Part shown: positions 26,476 to 33,587 of the stretch, piece by piece
How positions within the stretch are numbered: the stretch's first letter is position 1
How the letters are laid out: each line of letters starts with the position of its first letter
NCBI RefSeq assembly: GCF_002900095.1
Contig: NZ_LLKN01000002.1
Location: 868,001 to 932,000 of the forward strand
DNA length: 64,000 nucleotides
Direction: 5' to 3'
DNA from: Salegentibacter mishustinae
GTDB taxonomy: Bacteria > Bacteroidota > Bacteroidia > Flavobacteriales > Flavobacteriaceae
Translations under genes and position numbers: made by a program
The notes under the pieces: model-generated
Databases searched by the model: none
What the model saw: only the letters and a program-made list of their open reading frames with translations
What the model was told of the DNA's origin: nothing

Positions 26476-27480
26476 GCTGCTGAAGCCCGAAAAATCTTTC
26501 AGGTCCTCAAGTTTTGAAATGTCAAAATCCTCTTGTTTGCAAAAAGGAGCTATTCCCAGTTTCTTAAAACGTCTGGCTAAATATTCCTGTTCATACTGGC
26601 CGGGAGTTGGTATCAGAAAGGCTTTTTTCTCAAGTTTGGCCAAATCCATAATGCTGGAATAACCAGAACGACAAATTATTACCTCGCTACTTAGAATTAC
26701 TTCTTGCAAGGCTTTAGAGGTTAAGTAATTTTTGATCTTAAGATTTCTGTTTTTAGAAGAAATAGTGTTTTCAGTCATAACTCCTCTTACCAGGATTATT
26801 TTTCTATCTGAACTCTGAAAAGAACTGAGCAATTTTTCTTCCAGCATAGTCCGTTGTGGTTCGGGGCCAGATAGAATCGCTGCGTAATCATACTTTTTTT
26901 GCTGAGGTATTTTATTAAAGCGGCTAAGTGGCCCAATGTATTTGACGTTTTTAGGTGTATCCTTTAAATGACCCATAACTCCGCTTAGGTTATGGTTTCC
27001 GGGCGTGTCGGGAATCCAGCATTCATGGAATTTTGAAATGTAGTTTTGGTGTATTTTGCTGCTTAAATAGGTGGTGTTTCCGCTTAGCACACTTAACTGG
27101 TGAGTTATAAAAACAGAGGTGATATTTTCATGCCGGCATCCAAAGCGGTTGTCAGAAATTATTCCGTTAAGATGGTGGGTTGCAACCAGGTCTTTAATTT
27201 TCTTTCTTTCCAGCCTTATCGCCTTTAATATGCCCGGAGTTTCAGTAAATAGTTTCCATTTAAAAGAATTTGCAGATTTGCTATAGGAAATATTATAGGA
27301 GGGGAGTTCAAAAGCTTTAATTGATGAGAATTCCTTTTTTAGTAATTCCAGGGCAGCACCATCTGAAGCGATAAAAACCTCAAAATTATGCTGCTGTAAT
27401 TCCTTAATAACAGGTATGCACCTCGTAGCGTGGCCAAGCCCCCAATTTAAAACCGCTACTAAAATTCGTTTCTTATGCAT
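26422..27480 (-). CDS. Glycosyltransferase, MurG/GT28-like
   Basis: The protein has 352 residues. It has a GT-B layout: N-terminal 'ILVAVLNWGLGHATRCIPVIKEL' (acceptor side, GxGH motif as in MurG), 'GIISDNRFGCRH' and a C-terminal nucleotide-sugar part with 'YIGPLSRF', 'AAILSGPEPQRTMLEEKLL', 'CRSGYSSIMDLAKLEKKAFLIPTPGQYEQEYLARRF'. This resembles MurG and the 'glycosyl transferase family 28' proteins of Bacteroidota; it is too short and divergent to be MurG itself. Sugar and acceptor are unknown. A TATATTTG box ends four bases before the ATG, suggesting an almost leaderless mRNA. Confidence 0.86.
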   Translation of the reverse strand: MHKKRILVAVLNWGLGHATRCIPVIKELQQHNFEVFIASDGAALELLKKEFSSIKAFELPSYNISYSKSANSFKWKLFTETPGILKAIRLERKKIKDLVATHHLNGIISDNRFGCRHENITSVFITHQLSVLSGNTTYLSSKIHQNYISKFHECWIPDTPGNHNLSGVMGHLKDTPKNVKYIGPLSRFNKIPQQKKYDYAAILSGPEPQRTMLEEKLLSSFQSSDRKIILVRGVMTENTISSKNRNLKIKNYLTSKALQEVILSSEVIICRSGYSSIMDLAKLEKKAFLIPTPGQYEQEYLARRFKKLGIAPFCKQEDFDISKLEDLKDFSGFSSLDFSVSFRDIFTLFKGK

Positions 27481-27484
27481 ATAT

Positions 27485-27492
27485 CAAATATA
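27485..27492 (-). promoter_or_regulatory. -7 box of the glycosyltransferase gene, almost at the start codon
   Basis: TATATTTG on the minus strand lies only four bases upstream of the ATG at 27480. If used, transcription would start at or just inside the start codon. Confidence 0.4.
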
Positions 27493-27548
27493 TTATTAAG
27501 GGCCTGTGCGCTATTTTCTTTAGTTTTACCAAAATATTAAATTAAGGC

Positions 27549-28223
27549 GTGGGAAGTAAGAATAAATTAAGACGATTCAGGGAGAACGAAACATTTGAAA
27601 ATGTGATACAACCCTCCCGGGAAGAGCTGGAGAAAGATCAATTCAGTTTAAAAGGAAACTGGAATAAAGATTTTTTTAAAAACGATAATCCTATAGTGCT
27701 GGAGTTAGGCTGCGGAAAGGGCGAGTATACTATTGGTCTTTCTAAGCAAGATTCAGCAAAGAATTTTATAGGAATAGATATTAAAGGCGCCAGGTTTTGG
27801 AGAGGTGCAAAAACGGCTATTGAAGAAGATCTGGAAAACGTAGCTTTTTTAAGAACTCAAATTGAATTAATAGATCGCGTTTTTGCTGAAAATGAAGTAG
27901 ATGAGATTTGGATCACTTTTCCCGATCCGCAAATTAAATATAAGCGCACCAAGCACCGATTGACCAATGCCGAATTCCTTCAGAAATATAAACATATTTT
28001 AAAAGCTGAAGGGCTGGTGAATCTTAAAACCGATAGTGAATTTATGCACGGTTATACACTTGGTCTGCTTCACGGTGAAGGTCATGAGATTTTATATTCG
28101 CATCACGATATTTATAAAAATGAATATTCGCCAAAAGCAGTAAGGGAAATTCAAACTTTCTATGAAAAACAGTATCTTGACCAGGGAAAACCTATAACTT
28201 ATATTCAATTTAGAATAAAATAA
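27549..28223 (+). CDS. trmB: tRNA (guanine-46-N7)-methyltransferase
   Basis: The protein has 224 residues and starts with GTG (MGSKNKLRRF). It methylates G46 of tRNA using SAM. 'PIVLELGCGKGEYTIGLS' is SAM motif I, 'NFIGIDIKGARFWRGAKTA' motif II and 'DEIWITFPDPQIKYKRTKHRLT' the TrmB signature. Eight bases later comes a LysE exporter gene, then an alkyltransferase-like gene; all three have non-ATG starts and look like one operon. The start is fixed by the family N-terminus. Confidence 0.95.
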   Translation: MGSKNKLRRFRENETFENVIQPSREELEKDQFSLKGNWNKDFFKNDNPIVLELGCGKGEYTIGLSKQDSAKNFIGIDIKGARFWRGAKTAIEEDLENVAFLRTQIELIDRVFAENEVDEIWITFPDPQIKYKRTKHRLTNAEFLQKYKHILKAEGLVNLKTDSEFMHGYTLGLLHGEGHEILYSHHDIYKNEYSPKAVREIQTFYEKQYLDQGKPITYIQFRIK

Positions 28224-28230
28224 GTCCCTT

Positions 28231-28854
28231 TTGGAGGAAACAAAGCTTTTTCTAATTACCTATTTCGCAGCCTTGCTTGGGGTGGTGCCACCCGGTTTGG
28301 TGAATATGACCGTGGCTAAAACCTGCGTTGAAAAAGGGAAGAAAAACGGACTCTACGTTGCCTTGGGAGCTACTATTGTAGTGATTATTCAGGCTACCGT
28401 GGCTGTTTTGCTGGCTAAATATATATTCAGAAATGAATTTGTTCAGAATATTTTATTGCGTGCCGGGCTGGTAATATTTATTCTCCTGGCTGTTTACTTT
28501 TTTATTCAGGCAAAAAAACGCGGCGGAATAGAGCATAAATCCCGCAAAGCAAATTCCAACAGTATTTTTAAAGGAATGCTTGTGGCGGCGTTAAATATTT
28601 TTCCCGTTCCTTATTTTGTAGCTATTGCGGGAGCCCTGAATATCGGTGTAGGTGCCTCTTACGATTGGTCCCGAATAATAGCATTTATTTTAGCAGCATT
28701 TATAGGTAGTTTTACTACATTATATGTTTACGTACTGTCCTTTATTAGAATTGAAAAACAAGCCGAAGCATTTTCTAAATATTCCAACTACTTTATGACG
28801 GCCCTTATGCTTATTCTGGTAATTGTAACCCTTTTAAGAATTTATTACTCCTAG
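28231..28854 (+). CDS. LysE/RhtB-family exporter
   Basis: The protein has 207 residues with about six membrane helices. The N-terminus 'FLITYFAALLGVVPPGLVNMTVAK' has the glycine/proline-rich first helix of LysE-type amino-acid exporters. The substrate is unknown. The start is TTG at 28231; no ATG precedes the conserved first helix, and the next one (in 'VNMTVAK') would cut it. It lies in a run with trmB and an alkyltransferase-like gene, separated by seven and two bases. Confidence 0.85.
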   Translation: MEETKLFLITYFAALLGVVPPGLVNMTVAKTCVEKGKKNGLYVALGATIVVIIQATVAVLLAKYIFRNEFVQNILLRAGLVIFILLAVYFFIQAKKRGGIEHKSRKANSNSIFKGMLVAALNIFPVPYFVAIAGALNIGVGASYDWSRIIAFILAAFIGSFTTLYVYVLSFIRIEKQAEAFSKYSNYFMTALMLILVIVTLLRIYYS

Positions 28855-28856
28855 GT

Positions 28857-29186
28857 TTGGAAGAAAAGAACTTTTTTGAAAGGGTTTATGAAGTAGTGAG
28901 ACAAATTCCAAAGGGAAAAGTAACTTCCTATGGTGCAATTGCAAAAAGCATAGGAGCAGCAAAAAGCGCCAGAATGGTTGGTTATGCAATGAATTCGGCT
29001 AAAGAACTGGATGATGTTCCGGCGCACCGCGTGGTAAATAGAAACGGACTCCTTACCGGGAAAAGTCATTTTGGAGATCACAGCGCTATGGAGCAAATGT
29101 TAGCTGCTGAAGGCATTAAAGTAGAAGACAATAAAATTCAGGATTTTGAAAAACATTTTTGGGATCCGGTGAAAGAACTGAAATAA
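28857..29186 (+). CDS. Alkyltransferase-like protein (MGMT fold without the active Cys)
   Basis: The protein has 109 residues and starts with TTG two bases after the LysE stop. It has the O6-methylguanine-DNA methyltransferase DNA-binding domain: 'VVRQIPKGKVTSYGAIAKSIG', 'SARMVGYAMN' (recognition helix and Arg finger region) and 'VPAHRVVNRNG'. The catalytic PCHRV motif reads PAHRV (A56), so it cannot accept the alkyl group. Such ATL proteins bind O6-alkylguanine and hand the lesion to nucleotide excision repair. It is the last gene of the trmB operon. Confidence 0.9.
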   Translation: MEEKNFFERVYEVVRQIPKGKVTSYGAIAKSIGAAKSARMVGYAMNSAKELDDVPAHRVVNRNGLLTGKSHFGDHSAMEQMLAAEGIKVEDNKIQDFEKHFWDPVKELK

Positions 29187-29275
29187 AATTTTAGGTGTAA
29201 ATTACTCCATAACTTGGCTTTATTCTTCTATAAATCAATTATGGGTAAATACTTCGTTTTCTTAGCTTTTACACT

Positions 29276-29283
29276 TATATTTG
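29276..29283 (+). promoter_or_regulatory. -7 box of the mrp-nfu operon
   Basis: TATATTTG fits TAnnTTTG. It predicts a leader of nearly 100 bases before mrp, which contains an imperfect hairpin around ATATCCTGA/TCAGGAATAT (29347-29371). No other feature is seen in the 198-base gap. Confidence 0.5.
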
Positions 29284-29384
29284 CGTTTAGAATGAATCTA
29301 TATAAGCTGCCTGGTTTTTTGCGAAAAACCTCGTTAATGCAGCTAAAAATATCCTGATATTCTCAGGAATATAAAATGTTTTAA

Positions 29385-30518
29385 ATGAAGTTAGACAGGA
29401 AAGAAATATTAAAATCGCTGGAAACTATTTCTGTAGCCGGAGAAGGCAAAAATATGGTAGAAAGCGGTGCTATTCAAAACGTGATGACCTTTGGTGATGA
29501 GGTAGTTGTAGACCTTGTTTTACAAAATCCTGCTTTGCATATAAAAAAACGTGCGGAAGTGGATGTTATGAAAGCTATTCACGAACACGTAAATCAAAAG
29601 GCCAAGGTTAAAGTTAATATTAAAGTAGAATCGGCAGATAAGAAGCCGGAAATTAAAGGAAAATCTATTCCTGGAATTTCTAATATTATCGCCGTTGCTT
29701 CTGGAAAAGGAGGCGTGGGTAAATCTACAGTAACTGCTAACCTAGCGGTAACTTTATCTAAAATGGGCTTTAAAGTCGGGATTTTAGATGCCGATATTTA
29801 TGGACCTTCTATCCCAATGATGTTTGATGTTGAGACCGAAAAACCACTCTCGGTAACTGTAGATGGAAAGTCTAAAATGAAACCTATTGAAAACTACGGA
29901 GTAAAAGTACTTTCAATTGGTTTTTTCACCAAGCCTAATCAGGCTGTGGTTTGGCGTGGGCCAATGGCCGCTAAGGCGTTAAACCAAATGATTTTTGATG
30001 CTGCCTGGGGCGAGTTAGATTTTCTTTTAATAGATCTTCCGCCTGGAACAGGAGACATCCATTTATCTATAATGCAATCGCTTCCTATTACCGGTTCGGT
30101 TGTAGTTAGTACGCCGCAAAATGTTGCTCTGGCCGATGCTAAAAAGGGAGTGGCAATGTTCCGCCAGGAAAGTATAAACGTGCCTGTTTTAGGGATAGTT
30201 GAGAATATGGCATATTTTACTCCAGAAGAACTTCCTGAGAATAAATATTATATCTTCGGAAAACAAGGAGCTAAAAATCTTGCTGAAGATATAGATACTC
30301 CATTCCTGGGAGAAATTCCATTAGTGCAAAGTTTAAGGGAATCTGGAGATATAGGTCGCCCTGCAGCTTTGCAAACGGCAACACCCTTAGAAACAGCTTT
30401 TGAGGATATTACCCGTAATATGGTTCAGGAAACAGTAAATAGAAACAAAAGTCTGCCTCCAACTGAAGCGATAAAGATCACTACAATGGCCGGATGCAGT
30501 GCAGTTAAAAAGAAATAA
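29385..30518 (+). CDS. mrp: Mrp/ApbC iron-sulfur cluster carrier ATPase
   Basis: The protein has 377 residues. An N-terminal DUF59/MIP18 domain (about 1-85) is joined to a P-loop NTPase with the deviant Walker A 'GKGGVGKST' (107-115), 'ILDADIYGPSIPMMF' (switch I), 'LLIDLPPGTGDIHLS' (Walker B) and 'GIVENMAYF'. It carries [4Fe-4S] clusters to target proteins in the cytosol. The one Cys near the end ('TMAGCSAVKKK') may be a ligand. The stop is directly followed by the nfu-like gene (no gap), so both are one transcript. Confidence 0.94.
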   Translation: MKLDRKEILKSLETISVAGEGKNMVESGAIQNVMTFGDEVVVDLVLQNPALHIKKRAEVDVMKAIHEHVNQKAKVKVNIKVESADKKPEIKGKSIPGISNIIAVASGKGGVGKSTVTANLAVTLSKMGFKVGILDADIYGPSIPMMFDVETEKPLSVTVDGKSKMKPIENYGVKVLSIGFFTKPNQAVVWRGPMAAKALNQMIFDAAWGELDFLLIDLPPGTGDIHLSIMQSLPITGSVVVSTPQNVALADAKKGVAMFRQESINVPVLGIVENMAYFTPEELPENKYYIFGKQGAKNLAEDIDTPFLGEIPLVQSLRESGDIGRPAALQTATPLETAFEDITRNMVQETVNRNKSLPPTEAIKITTMAGCSAVKKK

Positions 30519-30761
30519 ATGACGAGCGAAGAAGTAAAATTAAATGTAGAAAAAGCCCTTGATGAAATTCGTCCTTTTCTGGAAAGTGACGGGGGTAATA
30601 TTTCTTTGATCTCTATAGAGAACGATCGGCTGGTTAAAGTTCGTCTGGAAGGCGCCTGTGTAGATTGCACAGTAAATCAAATGACGCTTAAATCTGGAGT
30701 AGAAATGACGATTAAAAAATATGTACCTCAAATAGAAAGCGTGGTAAATATTCAAAAGTAA
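30519..30761 (+). CDS. NifU-like C-terminal domain protein (Nfu scaffold)
   Basis: The protein has 80 residues and consists only of the Nfu domain. The cluster-binding CxxC is C47-C50 in 'GACVDCTVNQMTL'; 'IRPFLESDGGNISL' starts the fold. Two such proteins hold one [4Fe-4S] cluster between them and pass it to targets. It abuts mrp and is 32 bases before the ferredoxin reductase gene, which points to shared Fe-S delivery. Confidence 0.95.
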   Translation: MTSEEVKLNVEKALDEIRPFLESDGGNISLISIENDRLVKVRLEGACVDCTVNQMTLKSGVEMTIKKYVPQIESVVNIQK

Positions 30762-30793
30762 GCAACGAGCTTACCTCAAAATTTGCAAATAGC

Positions 30794-31855
30794 ATGATTA
30801 AAACCGATATACTTATAATTGGCGCAGGGCCAACAGGCCTTTTTGCGGTTTTTGAAGCCGGATTATTAAAATTAAAATGCCATTTAATAGATGCGCTTCC
30901 ACAACCGGGAGGGCAGTGTTCAGAGATCTATCCTAAAAAACCAATTTACGATATCCCCGGGTTTCCCGAGGTTTTGGCTGGAGATCTTGTAACCAATTTA
31001 ATGGAGCAAATAAAGCCTTTTGAGCCTGGATTTACGCTTGGCGAAAGAGCGCAAACCATAGACAAACAAGAGGATGGTAGTTTTATTGTAACCACCAATA
31101 AGGGAACAAAACATCACGCACCGGTGGTAGTGATTGCCGGTGGTCTTGGAAGTTTTGAACCCAGAAAACCCCCTATTGCAAACATTGCACAGTTTGAAGA
31201 TAAAGGTGTAGCTTATATTATTCGGGAGCCGGAGGTTTACCGCGATAAAAAAGTAGTAATTGCGGGTGGAGGTGATTCAGCATTAGACTGGGCAATTTAT
31301 CTGGCCGATATTGCTAAAGAAGTTTCCCTGATTCACCGAAGAAAAGATTTCCGTGGTGCTTTAGATTCCGTAGAAAAGGTAGAAGAACTTTCAAAAATTG
31401 GAAAGATCAACCTCATTACCGATGCTGAGGTAACCGATCTTCAGGGAGAGAATGAGCTGGAAAATGTAGTGATTACTCACAAAGCTTCGGCTTCAGAAAA
31501 AGAAATAAAGGAAACCGATTATTTTATTCCTTTATTCGGACTTTCGCCTAAATTAGGACCTATCGCAGATTGGGGTCTGGAAATAGAGAAAAACGCTATT
31601 AAGGTTGATAATGCTTACGATTATCAAACTAATATTCCGGGGGTTTACGCCATTGGTGATGTAAACACCTACCCGGGAAAATTAAAGTTGATTCTTTGCG
31701 GTTTTCACGAAGCGGCCATTATGTGCCAAAGTGCTTACCAGCGTATTTTCCCAGATAAGAAATATGTGATGAAGTACACTACCGTTAGTGGAGTGAGCGG
31801 ATTTGACGGTAGCAAAAAGGAAGCTAAGAAAGAAGTAGTAAAAAGTATAAATTAA
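30794..31855 (+). CDS. Ferredoxin-NADP reductase, thioredoxin-reductase type
   Basis: The protein has 353 residues. FAD site 'DILIIGAGPTGLFAVFEAG', 'ALPQPGGQCSEIYPKKPIYDIPGFPEVLAGDLV', NADPH site 'VIAGGGDSALDWA', and 'GVYAIGDVNTYPGKLKLILCGFHEAA' match the YumC/TrxR-like FNR family. There is no CxxC redox pair as in real thioredoxin reductase. It moves electrons from NADPH to ferredoxin; the 2Fe-2S ferredoxin gene next to it is the likely partner. Confidence 0.93.
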   Translation: MIKTDILIIGAGPTGLFAVFEAGLLKLKCHLIDALPQPGGQCSEIYPKKPIYDIPGFPEVLAGDLVTNLMEQIKPFEPGFTLGERAQTIDKQEDGSFIVTTNKGTKHHAPVVVIAGGLGSFEPRKPPIANIAQFEDKGVAYIIREPEVYRDKKVVIAGGGDSALDWAIYLADIAKEVSLIHRRKDFRGALDSVEKVEELSKIGKINLITDAEVTDLQGENELENVVITHKASASEKEIKETDYFIPLFGLSPKLGPIADWGLEIEKNAIKVDNAYDYQTNIPGVYAIGDVNTYPGKLKLILCGFHEAAIMCQSAYQRIFPDKKYVMKYTTVSGVSGFDGSKKEAKKEVVKSIN

Positions 31856-31877
31856 AACAGAAAAATTCAGTTGTAGT

Positions 31878-31942
31878 GTCGTTAACCTGAACTTGTTTCA
31901 GGCTCTAAGAGCTTAGATTCTGAATCAAGTTCAGAATGACGT
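31878..31942. repeat. Dispersed palindromic repeat, two units
   Basis: CCTGAACTTGTTTCAGG and ATTCTGAATCAAGTTCAGAAT are both self-complementary; the outer edges are GTCGTT and GACG. It fills the gap between the reductase and ferredoxin genes. Confidence 0.7.
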
Positions 31943-31972
31943 ACCATCTTGAATATTCTTTTATTAGGAGAT

Positions 31973-32308
31973 ATGTCTGATATTAAAATTACAATTATAG
32001 ACCGGGAAGGGGAAGCCCACGTGGTAGATGCCCCAACAGATATGAATATGAATCTTATGGAAGTTGTTCGTTCTTTTGAACTTGCTCCTGAAGGTACTGT
32101 CGGTATTTGTGGCGGGATGGCGATGTGTGCATCGTGCCAATGCTATATTCTTAATTTTGAGCATATGTTGCCCGAGCAAAGTATTGAGGAGGAAGATATG
32201 CTGGATCAGGCCTTTTTTGTACAGGATAATAGCCGTCTAAGCTGCCAAATTCCAATTACTGAAGAATTAGATGGTTTGGAAGTAAAGCTTGCGCCTGAAG
32301 CTCCTTAA
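31973..32308 (+). CDS. 2Fe-2S ferredoxin (adrenodoxin/ISC type)
   Basis: Starting at ATG 31973, the protein has 111 residues. Cluster ligands are C46, C52, C55 and C91 (C-x5-C-x2-C-x35-C), in 'GICGGMAMCASCQC' and 'RLSCQIP'. The acidic stretch 'PEQSIEEEDMLDQA' is the usual partner-binding surface. An upstream in-frame ATG at 31949 would add eight residues (MNILLLGD) but lies next to a repeat and is less likely. It probably receives electrons from the reductase encoded upstream. Confidence 0.93.
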   Translation: MSDIKITIIDREGEAHVVDAPTDMNMNLMEVVRSFELAPEGTVGICGGMAMCASCQCYILNFEHMLPEQSIEEEDMLDQAFFVQDNSRLSCQIPITEELDGLEVKLAPEAP

Positions 32309-32319
32309 ACCTATTTTTA

Positions 32320-32354
32320 TTCGTCGAACTGAACTGGTTTAAGCTTCTAATATT
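32320..32354. repeat. Dispersed palindromic repeat, partial copy
   Basis: TCGTCGAACTGAACTGGTTT followed by AAGCTTCTAATATT matches the half-elements at 6076 and 57590 with changes. Confidence 0.5.
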
Positions 32355-32389
32355 GAGCTTAACTTAGGGATCACTGATAGTGTAATATA

Positions 32390-32430
32390 AAAACCTCACA
32401 CATTTTATGATCTGTGAGGTTTATTTTTTT
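32390..32430. terminator. Bidirectional terminator between ferredoxin and DUF3050 genes
   Basis: AAACCTCACA and TGTGAGGTTT form a 10-base stem with a 12-base loop; TTTATTTTTTTT follows on the plus strand. It ends both convergent transcripts. Confidence 0.8.
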
Positions 32431-33239
32431 TAAGTCGTTTGTAAGTTTTTAGATTCTATATTTTCTGAAATCTCTTCTTCAATACCTTCCCATAGTTTCA
32501 AACGGGCATCAAGCGCTTCTTCTGCGGTACGTTTTACTTCTTCCCATTTCTTCTCATCATTCCCACAGAGTTCTTCTACCATTCTAAAGGCCATTGGTCC
32601 GTGCTCATCGCCATCCAGTTCTATGTGGCGATCAAAATAATATTTAAATAAACTAAGATCTTCTTTTGGGAAATTCTGCTGCACATTTTCTATAATAGAA
32701 GTGAACATCCCAGGAATAAGTCCTTCGCGCCCAAAAGTAAATGCTGAAGCAATTTTATGAGGTTTTTCTTCTGAAATTACTTCAAAGGTATTTTTTAGAA
32801 ATACTTTAATATTTAGCGGAAGTTTGGTAGCTGCAATAAGTAAAAAGATATCGGTGCCGTGATGAACCTGGAGTAAAAAGTCTTTAATCCTCCCGGTATC
32901 GGCGCCACTTTTTTCCATTGCACCCAGATACATTTCAAAATGGCTTTGATGATCACCGAAGTAATTCACATCGGTTTCTTCAGCAAGTACTATTTCATTG
33001 ATTAAATAACGAGTTTCAGGATTGCCTACAGGCACCCAGGGATTGGTAGTTTTGGTAAGTTTCTCCTGTAAGGCAGTAAGCAAAGACATAAAATCCCACA
33101 CAGCAAAAACGTGATGCTCCATAAAGATTTGTAGATGCTTTGGAGTCTTTATTTTTTGATATAAAGAATGCTCTAAAAGTTCGTTTATTTTAGGCTGTAG
33201 TGCCTTATTTACCTCATTTATTCTATTTTTCTCTCCCAT
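32430..33239 (-). CDS. DUF3050 protein (heme-oxygenase-like fold)
   Basis: The protein has 269 residues and is all-helical, with no signal or membrane segment. 'IKTPKHLQIFMEHHVFAVWDFMSLLTALQ', 'NEIVLAEETDVNYFGDHQSHFEMYL' and 'FDRHIELDGDEHGPMAFRM' are DUF3050 hallmarks. D209-x3-H213, with H205 and E207 nearby, looks like the last metal-ligand helix of heme-oxygenase-like diiron oxidases, and acidic/His residues in the earlier helices could complete a site. It converges on the ferredoxin gene. The reaction is unknown; a redox enzyme fed by that ferredoxin is an inference. Confidence 0.85.
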   Translation of the reverse strand: MGEKNRINEVNKALQPKINELLEHSLYQKIKTPKHLQIFMEHHVFAVWDFMSLLTALQEKLTKTTNPWVPVGNPETRYLINEIVLAEETDVNYFGDHQSHFEMYLGAMEKSGADTGRIKDFLLQVHHGTDIFLLIAATKLPLNIKVFLKNTFEVISEEKPHKIASAFTFGREGLIPGMFTSIIENVQQNFPKEDLSLFKYYFDRHIELDGDEHGPMAFRMVEELCGNDEKKWEEVKRTAEEALDARLKLWEGIEEEISENIESKNLQTT

Positions 33240-33243
33240 TTTG

Positions 33244-33251
33244 CAAAAATA
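33244..33251 (-). promoter_or_regulatory. -7 box of the DUF3050 gene, next to the start codon
   Basis: TATTTTTG on the minus strand ends four bases before the ATG at 33239, so the mRNA would be leaderless or nearly so. The string is AT-rich and could arise by chance. Confidence 0.35.
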
Positions 33252-33338
33252 AGATTCTCTTTAGGATTTATAAAATTTAAACATTCATTTAAAACTGAAT
33301 TAACGCTCAATTTCAGCTTTTTAAAGTATATTCAAAAT

Positions 33339-33518
33339 ATGGCGAAACAGTTTTTAAATTCATATAATGTCATTGTTTTTTATTCAAATAAATCAAAAGA
33401 TTATTTGCAAATAGACGGGGTTGTGGCTAAAAATCCCAAGCCGCTTAAAAAAGAATGCTGCGAAAAATATAAAAAGGGCAAACGCTGTAAACGCTGCCCT
33501 TGTTTTGATCTGCTTTAA
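33339..33518 (+). CDS. 59-residue cysteine-rich protein
   Basis: A complete reading frame ATG 33339 to TAA 33516-33518. The protein starts MAKQFLNSYNVIVFYSNKSK and ends with a basic Cys cluster, C40-C41-x8-C50-x2-C53-x-C55 ('KRCKRCPCFDLL'). This could bind zinc or a cluster. I remember similar short Cys-rich proteins in Bacteroidota but no named family. It starts 100 bases upstream of the divergent DUF3050 start and is followed 69 bases later by a lipoprotein gene on the same strand. The clear Cys pattern, basic content and absence of a competing frame argue that it is real. Confidence 0.7.
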   Translation: MAKQFLNSYNVIVFYSNKSKDYLQIDGVVAKNPKPLKKECCEKYKKGKRCKRCPCFDLL

Positions 33519-33587
33519 AAACATAATTTTTGTTAAAAAATGTTAATAAATGTTTATTTTAGCTGACAATCAAAAATCATCAGTCAA

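Noticed and set aside
29284-29384. Possible riboswitch in the long leader of mrp
   Set aside because: Only a weak hairpin is visible and no known riboswitch core (TPP, cobalamin, SAM) can be recognised.
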